Assembly (NCBI GenBank): GCA_947652615.1
Contig: CANTDX010000021.1
Coordinates: 1 to 52,406, forward strand
Direction: 5' to 3'
DNA length: 52,406 bases
Source of the DNA: an uncultured Dorea sp.
GTDB lineage: Bacteria; Bacillota; Clostridia; Lachnospirales; Lachnospiraceae
Below are positions 1 through 5,867 of this stretch, piece by piece; the stretch's first letter is position 1; every line of letters begins with the position of its first letter. Below the pieces are notes generated by a model. The model was not told the DNA's origin and searched no databases. It saw nothing but the letters and a program-made list of their open reading frames with translations. Made by a program: the position numbers and the translations under genes.

Positions 1-60
1 TGCGAAAGGGTCGCAGTTAACTAGGGTGGTACCGCCGAGCTTTTCGGTCCCTTTTGTTGA
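1..60 (+). promoter_or_regulatory. T-box riboswitch, 3' part (cut by the window edge)
   Basis: The hallmark T-box core (AGGGTGGTACCGC, about 23-35) is present, followed by a short hairpin and CCCTTTTGTTG, which fits the terminator arm that competes with the antiterminator. The specifier stem lies outside the window. T-box leaders sense uncharged tRNA. With proS directly downstream the tRNA is most likely tRNA-Pro, which is inference because the specifier codon is not visible. Confidence 0.85.
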
Positions 61-100
61 CAGAGGGAGTCGATGGTTTGGTGTTTTTTTATGCCGGAAA

Positions 101-157
101 AGCGGTCCTGCGTAATATTGAGCAGCAAAGACCGCTCTGCAGCATAGGAAAATGCAG
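101..157 (+). other. Structured leader between T-box and proS
   Basis: About 170 bases separate the T-box terminator from the proS start. They contain an interrupted inverted repeat (AGCGGTC at 101-107 with GACCGCT at 130-136, plus inner CTGC/GCAG) and a second CTGCA/TGCAG pair at 137-141 and 153-157. No reading frame with a ribosome binding site was recognised here. The role is unknown; it may only be mRNA structure. Confidence 0.35.
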
Positions 158-231
158 CCGGGAACTTCCGAGCGTGTATATTAGAATCGCGGGGCAGGGG
201 CCCTGACGGAGAAGAAAAGGAGAAGAGAAAC

Positions 232-1671
232 ATGGCAAAGGAAAAGTTAGTAAAAAATATCACACCTCGTGATAAAAACTTTGCACAGTGGTACACGGAT
301 GTTGTGCGTGAGGCTGAACTGTGCGACTATTCAAGTGTAAAAGGATGCCTTAACTATTTACCGAATGGTTATGCGATCTGGGAACTGATCCAGGCGGATC
401 TGGACAGACGTTTTAAAGAGACAGGCGTAGAGAATGTATATCTGCCGTCGTTGATCCCAGAGAGCCTTCTTGAGAAGGAAGCGGACCATGTAGAGGGCTT
501 CGCACCGGAGGTTGCATGGGTAACTCACGGAGGTATGGAGAGATTACAGGAGAGAATGTGCTTCCGTCCTACATCAGAGACGTTGTTCTGTGATCTGTGG
601 GCGAAGTCTGTACGTTCCTACAGAGATCTGCCTAAGGTATGGAATCAGTGGAATTCTGTTCTTCGCTGGGAGAAGACGACAAGACCTTTCTTGCGTTCCA
701 GAGAGTTCCTGTGGCAGGAGGGTCACACGCTTCATGCAACCTATGAAGAGGCAGAGGAGAGGACCATCCAGATGTGGCATGTATATGAGGACTGCTACAG
801 AGAGACGATGGCGATGCCTTTTGTATCAGGAAGGAAAGCGGAGCATGAGAAATTCGCGGGAGCACAGGATACCTATACGATAGAAGCTTTGATGCACGAC
901 GGCAAAGCGCTGCAGTCTGCGACCAGCCACTTCTTCGGAAGCGGATTCCCGGACGCGTTCGACATCAAGTATGTGGATAAGAACAACCAGTTACAGAGCG
1001 CTTATGAGACTTCCTGGGGATGGTCCACGAGAAGTATCGGCGGCCTGATCATGGTTCACGGTGATGACGACGGATTGGTACTGCCTCCGCACGTTGCGCC
1101 GGTTGAATGCCGGATCATTCCGATCGCACAGCACAAGGAAGGCGTGCTTGATAAGGCGCATGCGATGCTGGCGGCGCTTAAGAAGGCGGGCTACAGAGTG
1201 AAGATCGACGATTCCGAGAAGAGTCCGGGATGGAAGTTCTCAGAGCAGGAGATCCTTGGAATTCCTACCCGTATCGAGATCGGACCTAAGGAGATCGAGA
1301 AGAACCAGGTAGTAGTTGTACGCCGTGATAACCGCGAGAAGATCGTGGTATCCATGGATGAGATCGAGACGAAGCTTCGGGAGATCCTTGAGACGATCCA
1401 GCAGGATATGTACGACAGGGCGAATGATTTCCTTCAGAGCCATATCGACACGGCGGTTACGATGGATGAGATGACCGAGAAGTTCAAGGCGAACCGTGGA
1501 TTCGTGAAGGCTTGCTGGTGCGGTGATCCGGAGTGTGAAGGCGAAGTGAAGTATGTGACGGGCGGCGCGGCGACCAGGTGTCTGATCGAGGATGAGGATA
1601 TGATCTCAGACAAGTGTATCTGGTGTGGGAAACCGGCGAAGCATATGGCTTACTGGGGCAAATCTTACTAA
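232..1671 (+). CDS. proS: Proline--tRNA ligase (archaeal/eukaryotic-like type)
   Basis: Charges tRNA-Pro with proline in the cytoplasm. The 479-residue protein has the class II synthetase motifs FRPTSETLFCDLW and TRPFLRSREFLWQEGHT. It lacks the insertion domain of E. coli-type ProRS and ends in a Cys-rich zinc-binding tail (C428, C430, C435, C450, C462, C465) finishing in a conserved aromatic AYWGKSY. That architecture defines the shorter archaeal/eukaryotic-like ProRS, common in clostridia. The start follows AAGGAGAAGAG at good spacing. It is a single-gene unit between the T-box leader and a strong terminator, so expression should respond to proline-tRNA charging. Confidence 0.97.
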   Translation: MAKEKLVKNITPRDKNFAQWYTDVVREAELCDYSSVKGCLNYLPNGYAIWELIQADLDRRFKETGVENVYLPSLIPESLLEKEADHVEGFAPEVAWVTHGGMERLQERMCFRPTSETLFCDLWAKSVRSYRDLPKVWNQWNSVLRWEKTTRPFLRSREFLWQEGHTLHATYEEAEERTIQMWHVYEDCYRETMAMPFVSGRKAEHEKFAGAQDTYTIEALMHDGKALQSATSHFFGSGFPDAFDIKYVDKNNQLQSAYETSWGWSTRSIGGLIMVHGDDDGLVLPPHVAPVECRIIPIAQHKEGVLDKAHAMLAALKKAGYRVKIDDSEKSPGWKFSEQEILGIPTRIEIGPKEIEKNQVVVVRRDNREKIVVSMDEIETKLREILETIQQDMYDRANDFLQSHIDTAVTMDEMTEKFKANRGFVKACWCGDPECEGEVKYVTGGAATRCLIEDEDMISDKCIWCGKPAKHMAYWGKSY

Positions 1672-1688
1672 AAATATATGATGATTGT

Positions 1689-1723
1689 AAAAAAGCTGTT
1701 CATAGGTTATGGGCAGCTTTTTT
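1689..1723 (+). terminator. Rho-independent terminator after proS
   Basis: A stem AAAAAAGCTG / CAGCTTTTTT with inner CATA/TATG pairing around a three-base loop, ending in six T. It lies 18 bases past the proS stop. Confidence 0.9.
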
Positions 1724-1752
1724 CACGGGCAGCCTGCGGTCCTGACTTATCC

Positions 1753-1781
1753 GTATAAAACGAGGAGATGGTTCATACAAT
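1753..1781 (+). promoter_or_regulatory. Sigma-E-like sporulation promoter for spmB
   Basis: GTATAAA, a 14-base spacer and then CATACAAT. This closely matches the Bacillus subtilis sigma-E consensus (-35 KMATAWW, about 14 bases, -10 CATACAHT); only the second -35 base deviates. spmA/spmB are known members of the sigma-E (mother cell) regulon in B. subtilis, so position and target agree. Confidence 0.7.
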
Positions 1782-1813
1782 AAAATAAATGTTAGCAGAA
1801 GTTGGGATGCCTT

Positions 1814-2338
1814 GTGAAATTATTGCTGTATATGACGGATTTTATCGTACCTCTTGTGATCTTCGGAATCGTATGTTATGGGATCATGATGAAGGTGAAT
1901 GTATATGACACCTTTATTAAGGGGGCGAAAAGCGGGTTTTTTACCGTGATCAAGATCATGCCGACGCTGGTGGGGCTGATGGTGGCTGTGGGAATCCTGC
2001 GGGCATCCGGTTTCCTGGATTTCCTGTCGGAGCTGATCGGGGAATTCACGAAATACATAGGTTTCCCGGGAGAACTTGTGCCTCTGACGGTGGTGAAGAT
2101 GTTCTCATCTTCTGCGGCTACGGGGCTTCTGCTTGATCTGTTCAAGGAGCATGGAACGGATTCCTATATCGGGTTGATCGGGTCGATCAGTATGTCCTGT
2201 ACGGAGACCATATTCTATACGATGAGTGTCTATTATATGACGGCAAAGGTGACGAAGACAAGGTATACGCTTACGGGGGCGATGCTTGCTACATTTGCCG
2301 GGCTAGCGGCGAGCGTGGTTCTGGCGGGGATGTATTAA
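1814..2338 (+). CDS. spmB: Spore maturation protein B
   Basis: A membrane protein of about 174 residues with several hydrophobic helices and the nucleoside-recognition/Gate fold typical of SpmA and SpmB. Recognisable SpmB blocks are GAKSGFFTVIKIMPTLVGLM, a VKMFSSSAATGLL stretch and a CTETIFYTMSVYYM stretch. SpmB acts with SpmA in dehydration of the spore core. The start is uncertain: GTG at 1814 fits the family's N-terminus, TTG at 1802 and ATG at 1832 are alternatives, and none has a strong ribosome binding site. The usual partner spmA is not adjacent: upstream is the proS terminator and downstream is a toxin-antitoxin remnant. Confidence 0.9.
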   Translation: MKLLLYMTDFIVPLVIFGIVCYGIMMKVNVYDTFIKGAKSGFFTVIKIMPTLVGLMVAVGILRASGFLDFLSELIGEFTKYIGFPGELVPLTVVKMFSSSAATGLLLDLFKEHGTDSYIGLIGSISMSCTETIFYTMSVYYMTAKVTKTRYTLTGAMLATFAGLAASVVLAGMY

Positions 2339-2354
2339 ATTTCTGATTCGTATA

Positions 2355-2383
2355 TTGACAATGCGCATAATGCGCATTATAAT
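2355..2383 (+). promoter_or_regulatory. hicAB promoter with palindromic operator
   Basis: A consensus sigma-A promoter: TTGACA (2355-2360), a 17-base spacer, TATAAT (2378-2383). The spacer holds two copies of the palindrome ATGCGCAT (2361-2368 and 2370-2377), nine bases apart. The second sits in the longer palindrome ATAATGCGCATTAT. This is what an autorepressor site should look like, and HicB carries a DNA-binding domain, so HicB binding here is a reasonable inference. Confidence 0.75.
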
Positions 2384-2531
2384 GGGGCAAAGATGGTATC
2401 AAGTAAAGCAAAAAGGATCACACCATCAGTACAAACATCCGACTATGCCTGGAAAAGTTACAATCCCGGAACATGGAGGGGATTTGAATCCTGATACAGT
2501 AAAATCAATTATGAGACAAGCGGGGCTTTAA
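2382..2531 (+). pseudogene. hicA: HicA toxin, 5'-truncated
   Basis: The frame reads WYQVKQKGSHHQYKHP, then KVTIPEHGGDLNPDTVKSIM and RQAGL before the stop. This is the body of a HicA mRNA interferase, including the catalytic His region GSHHQ. Family members are about 60 residues and begin with a helix of roughly 12 residues before the GWY position. Here that helix is missing. The only nearby upstream ATG codons lie inside the promoter: the ATG at 2382 is part of the -10 box, so the transcript should begin after it. There is no ribosome binding site. The next in-frame ATG is past the catalytic His. It is therefore probably an inactive remnant upstream of an intact hicB. Confidence 0.75.
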
Positions 2532-2568
2532 GCTCATTGCTCAAACGATATTAATGGAGGTGAATATA

Positions 2569-2970
2569 TTGAAATTAATTTATCCGGCAGTATTTAAGCC
2601 TTTTACAGATCAAAGCGGTGGATATGTGGTGGAATTTCCGGATTTGCCTGGCTGTGTAACAGAGGGAAAAAACTTAGAACAAGCTATTGAAATGGGGATT
2701 GACGCAGCTAGCGGTTGGATATTAGGAGAACTTGAAGACGGAGAAAAAATCCCGCATGCTTCAGACTATTCTGAAATAACTGCTGAAAATGGGTGTATGA
2801 TAAATATGTTATTATTGGACATTGATGCCTATGAGGAAAAATATGGTGAAAAAGCTGTAAGGAAGAACCTTACTATTCCTGCATGGCTGAATACTTTTGC
2901 TGAAAAAAATAATATCAATTTCTCTAAACTTTTACAAGACACATTATTCTCAATGGCGCAAGCAAAATAA
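2569..2970 (+). CDS. hicB: HicB family antitoxin
   Basis: A 133-residue protein. The N-terminal half is the HicB RNase-H-like fold (KLIYPAVFKPF, VVEFPDLPGCVTEG, then the helix with MGIDAASGW). The C-terminus (KNLTIPAWLNTFAEKNNIN and onward) is a ribbon-helix-helix type DNA-binding segment used for autoregulation. The TTG start at 2569 is preferred over the ATG at 2554 because GGAGGTG lies six bases before it and the ATG overlaps that site. It follows the hicA remnant by 37 bases. The gene is much more AT-rich than proS, which suggests acquisition. With the toxin broken, HicB may be a leftover or may act only as a regulator. Confidence 0.88.
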   Translation: MKLIYPAVFKPFTDQSGGYVVEFPDLPGCVTEGKNLEQAIEMGIDAASGWILGELEDGEKIPHASDYSEITAENGCMINMLLLDIDAYEEKYGEKAVRKNLTIPAWLNTFAEKNNINFSKLLQDTLFSMAQAK

Positions 2971-3000
2971 ATATCTCTGCGATAATATACTGAATTGAAA

Positions 3001-3036
3001 ATGCACGTCCAGATTAATAACAATCCGGGCGTGCAT
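3001..3036. terminator. Hairpin between convergent genes
   Basis: ATGCACGTCC pairs with GGGCGTGCAT, with one G-T wobble, around a 16-base loop, between the ends of hicB and the convergent membrane protein. There is no strong T-tract, so it is a weak or bidirectional terminator at best. Confidence 0.5.
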
Positions 3037-3059
3037 AGTTATATTCCAATATTCTATCA

Positions 3060-3869
3060 TCAATGTCTCCATTTTCCCTTATCATGAGGATTCTTCCATA
3101 TGATTAGAGCAGCGATGATTCCCACAATATAAAGGATACTTATGAGTATCGTCGGATTATCTTTCAACAGATAGGTAACCGCAACGATGGCTGCCAGTGA
3201 GATTAGAAGCTGGAATGCCATGAGAAGCCGTTTCTCACGGGTTTCCTTGGCCTGTTGCAGGAATTCAAGCCTGCGCTGTTCAAGGGCAAGATACTCTAAG
3301 AGGTCATCGTCATTGATGCGGGAAAGGATCAGCTTATCTCTAGATTCTTCCTCGTGACGGGAACGGAAGAAACGCTTCTTAGGTCTGTCGTCCTCGTCGA
3401 AATCAAAAGAATCTTCCCGGTCTTCTCTGTACGAAGAAGTACTGGAAATACGTTTTGGGGCAGCTTCAGACTCCTGTGCTTTGCTCTGTGCCAAAGATTC
3501 AGCAGTGGTTTGGGATGAAGCCGCAGATGTCTGGGTCTCTGTTGCCGTCTGAGGCGCTGCCTGGTTCTCTGATGCGGCTTGCTCCGGAATGGTTGTGGCT
3601 GTACTCCCGGTGATGGGCTGGGCCGGAACTGCCGATGTCTGAACATCCGGTACCGGAGCCTGTATCACCGGCGGTGCTGCCTGAGCGGGAACAGAAGCCC
3701 CGGCATCGGCGGCCGATGGTATAGGATCAGCGGCAGGTTCAACAGCGTTTGTTTTATTCGCAATCGGAACAATCTTGTTATCGCTTATAACCCCTGTATT
3801 CTCCCCTGTAGACGTCTCTGCGATATTTCCTGCGGCTTCTCCACTGGTAATATTCAATTCATTAGACAC
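3060..3869 (-). CDS. Unknown membrane protein with Ala/Pro/Thr-rich N-terminus
   Basis: A 269-residue protein of no recognised family. Residues 1-130 are low-complexity, rich in Ala, Pro, Thr and Gln, and probably disordered. Residues 130-185 are highly charged, with an acidic stretch (DSFDFDEDD) and a basic one (PKKRFFRSR). A helical segment with many Glu/Arg follows, then two hydrophobic helices near residues 217-236 and 240-258 and a short basic tail. GTG start: AAAAAGGAGGG precedes it by seven bases. There is no signal peptide, so the long N-terminus is probably cytoplasmic. It is divergent from the AraC-type regulator, sharing a 180-base intergenic region, so that regulator could control it. 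Confidence 0.75.
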   Translation of the reverse strand: MSNELNITSGEAAGNIAETSTGENTGVISDNKIVPIANKTNAVEPAADPIPSAADAGASVPAQAAPPVIQAPVPDVQTSAVPAQPITGSTATTIPEQAASENQAAPQTATETQTSAASSQTTAESLAQSKAQESEAAPKRISSTSSYREDREDSFDFDEDDRPKKRFFRSRHEEESRDKLILSRINDDDLLEYLALEQRRLEFLQQAKETREKRLLMAFQLLISLAAIVAVTYLLKDNPTILISILYIVGIIAALIIWKNPHDKGKWRH

Positions 3870-4051
3870 AAATACTCCCTCCTTTTTGTGTTAATATTCT
3901 AATGCGTATACCACATTTCCTATATCATAACAATTTTCGACATAAAATTCAAGAAAATTCCAGACAAAAGAAAAACGACAAAAGAAAACAAACAATGACG
4001 GGACAGATGAGAGGAACAGGTGTATATTTGGAAGCAAGGAGGTTGGTCATT

Positions 4052-4912
4052 ATGGAATGGGCAGAAGCAATCAGTGAAGCAGTTAGATTTATTGAAAGGC
4101 ATATCACAGAAGACATTACTCTGTATGATGTGGCGGACAGTGTCAATATGTCTCCTTTTTATTTTCACAAGGGGTTTAGTATGCTGTGCGGATATTCCGT
4201 TATGGAATATATAAGAAAGCGCAGAATGGCGCTTGCGGGAGAGGAATTGATTACCAGTGATGTTACGGTCATGGAGCTTGCCATGAAGTATGGATATGAT
4301 TCTCCGGACAGCTTTACCAGGTCTTTCTCGCGGTTTCATGGGTCAACGCCTCTGGCAGTGCGCAGGAATTATACGATGCTTAAGACCTTCGCACCACTGA
4401 AACTCACAATTGCATTGAAAGGTGGTTATGTTATGGATTACAGAATTACGAAAAAAGAGGCTTTTACGGTATTGGGCGTATCAAAGGAGTTCAGTTATGA
4501 GAATGCACAGCAGGCGGTTTCAATGTTTTGGCAGGAGCATTATACCGCGGGGAGATGTGAACATGTACGGGGGATGTTCGGTATCAATATCGACCCGCAG
4601 ATGGGGAACGAGCAGTTCGAATATCTGATCGCGGATGTTTATCATCCGGCGGCAGAGATCCCCAAAGGGTATACTGTGAGGACCATTCCTGCGTTCACAT
4701 GGGCGGTCTTTCCATGTAAGGGCTCACTCCCGGAGTCCATGCAGGATGTAAATGTCAAGATATTTTCCGAGTGGCTTCCGGCACTGCAGGATTATGAATT
4801 TGCTGCGGGATACTGTGTTGAGATGTATGACGCGCCGGACAAGTATCCGAAGGGAACAAGTGACGAGAATTACTATACAGAGATATGGATTCCTGTCAGG
4901 AAGAAAATGTAG
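4052..4912 (+). CDS. AraC family regulator with GyrI-like ligand-binding domain
   Basis: A transcription factor of 286 residues. The N-terminal 100 residues are the two helix-turn-helix units of AraC/XylS (DITLYDVADSVNMSPFYFHK; then ELAMKYGYDSPDSFTRSFSR). The remainder (from about YRITKKEAFTVLGVS to the end) matches the GyrI-like/effector-binding domain that binds amphipathic small molecules, as in Rob or SbmC. The start follows AAGGAGG by nine bases. The frame stays open further upstream, but that segment is rich in Lys/Gln and has no binding site. The nearest likely target is the divergent membrane protein or an unlinked efflux function. Confidence 0.92.
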   Translation: MEWAEAISEAVRFIERHITEDITLYDVADSVNMSPFYFHKGFSMLCGYSVMEYIRKRRMALAGEELITSDVTVMELAMKYGYDSPDSFTRSFSRFHGSTPLAVRRNYTMLKTFAPLKLTIALKGGYVMDYRITKKEAFTVLGVSKEFSYENAQQAVSMFWQEHYTAGRCEHVRGMFGINIDPQMGNEQFEYLIADVYHPAAEIPKGYTVRTIPAFTWAVFPCKGSLPESMQDVNVKIFSEWLPALQDYEFAAGYCVEMYDAPDKYPKGTSDENYYTEIWIPVRKKM

Positions 4913-4998
4913 TGACAATGTACCTCTCTTTCGTAGTGATTATGCAATGTAGAGTATCGTCAGGGTTAAATGGCAGATGGTCAAACCGTAAATTCGGC

Positions 4999-5027
4999 TT
5001 GAATTCCGGTACAAAATTTTATATACT
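4999..5027 (+). promoter_or_regulatory. Promoter of the vapD pair
   Basis: TTGAAT, a 17-base spacer and TATACT, about 45 bases before the first gene of the vapD pair. It is a good vegetative promoter match in an otherwise featureless 158-base intergenic region. Confidence 0.6.
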
Positions 5028-5070
5028 AAATTGAAAGAGCAACGGCAAACATTTCGAAGGAGAGTGCCAT

Positions 5071-5373
5071 ATGTATAGTTCAATTATCGAAATAAAAAAG
5101 ACAGTACCTAGTGAATCTTTAGTAAGATTACGAAAAATTGCAGAAAAAGCCTTTTCTAACCGTGCCGGCAGTGTTGAGAATTCCAGTAATAATCCTTATG
5201 AACTTGTGTTTAGCGGTGGTGAGGATAAGTTTGGCTGTCTTGAAGTAGGGATGTTAGAATTAAAACGAGAGCATGATGTTCTCAATCAAATCGCTTCATG
5301 GCGCTGGATTGATGAGGATGACCCTAGTGAAAACTGTGACATTCTCAAGGTTCTGGCATCACCAGTGTATTGA
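5071..5373 (+). CDS. Unknown 100-residue protein, partner of VapD
   Basis: No family recognised. It is a soluble, mixed alpha/beta protein with no membrane segment or obvious helix-turn-helix. A short hydrophobic strand pattern (MYSSIIEIKK), a basic helix (ESLVRLRKIAEKAFSNRAG), and an acidic C-terminal region (WIDEDDPSENCD) can be seen. The start follows GAAGGAGAG. Its stop lies one base before the vapD start, so the two genes are almost certainly translated together. By position it is a candidate antitoxin for VapD; this is inference from context, not from sequence similarity. Confidence 0.75.
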   Translation: MYSSIIEIKKTVPSESLVRLRKIAEKAFSNRAGSVENSSNNPYELVFSGGEDKFGCLEVGMLELKREHDVLNQIASWRWIDEDDPSENCDILKVLASPVY

Positions 5374-5374
5374 T

Positions 5375-5653
5375 ATGGCAGAGACGAGAAAACAAATAGC
5401 TTTTGACCTCGACACAAAAGCTTTAGAGACATATTATCCAAGCGAAAGTTGGAATAACGCTTATGAAGTAATTAAGCGTCATATGCTGAAAAACGGTTTT
5501 TCCCGGTTACAGGGCTCTGTCTACGTATCCAAAAAGCAGGTGACTTCAGCAGAAGTAACAAATATCCTTGATGAACTTGAAATGTCCCAACAAGAAAAAG
5601 TTAAACAGGTAAAGTATATGAATAGCGATTTGAAAGCTGATAGACGCGCATAG
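5375..5653 (+). CDS. vapD: VapD family protein (Cas2-like endoribonuclease)
   Basis: A 92-residue protein. The pattern QIAFDLDTKALETYYPS, then SWNNAYEVIKRHMLKNGF and RLQGSVYVSKK is the VapD ferredoxin fold: first strand ending in Asp, helix, second strand with QGSVY. VapD proteins are related to Cas2 and several are mRNA-cleaving toxins. It starts one base after the upstream gene's stop without a clear binding site of its own, indicating translational coupling. It is followed by a strong hairpin. The AT-rich composition resembles hicB rather than the flanking GC-richer genes, suggesting transfer. Confidence 0.85.
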   Translation: MAETRKQIAFDLDTKALETYYPSESWNNAYEVIKRHMLKNGFSRLQGSVYVSKKQVTSAEVTNILDELEMSQQEKVKQVKYMNSDLKADRRA

Positions 5654-5662
5654 GCAGAGTCA

Positions 5663-5698
5663 TAGAGCCAGGAATCTAAAAACAGGTTCCTGGCTCTA
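5663..5698 (+). terminator. Hairpin after vapD
   Basis: A perfect 12-base inverted repeat (TAGAGCCAGGAA / TTCCTGGCTCTA) with a 12-base loop, starting nine bases after the vapD stop. There is no T-tract after it. Its right arm shares three bases with the next palindrome. Confidence 0.6.
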
Positions 5699-5744
5699 GT
5701 ACAGCATTGCATATTACTCGAAGATTAATGCAATGCTGTACTAG
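5696..5744. repeat. 17-bp inverted repeat, arm repeated at 51.3 kb
   Basis: CTAGTACAGCATTGCAT pairs perfectly with ATGCAATGCTGTACTAG around a 15-base spacer. Sixteen bases of the right arm (GCAATGCTGTACTAGG, 5730-5745) occur again at 51328-51343. This suggests a dispersed repeat such as the end of a small mobile element rather than a simple terminator. Confidence 0.65.
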
Positions 5745-5799
5745 GTTTATCAAATGGAAAATACTGACGGAAAAGCCAGAAAAGTATCGAAAAGCCTTA

Positions 5800-5828
5800 T
5801 AGAAAATTAGAAATACTTGTGTTATACT
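5800..5828 (+). promoter_or_regulatory. Likely promoter of the surface-protein operon
   Basis: TAGAAA, a 17-base spacer and TATACT preceded by TG-rich sequence, 40 bases before the first surface-protein gene. The -35 is weak (4 of 6) but the -10 is good and no better candidate is present. Confidence 0.4.
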
Positions 5829-5867
5829 TATCATGTTTAATGGGATATTACGGTCTTGGAAGAGAAT

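Noticed and set aside
3902..4051. Longer N-terminus for the AraC-type protein
   Set aside because: Fifty extra codons are Lys/Gln/Arg-rich without family similarity, while the ATG at 4052 follows AAGGAGG.
5273..5374. Longer N-terminus for VapD
   Set aside because: It would overlap the upstream gene by 100 bases; family similarity begins right after the ATG at 5375.
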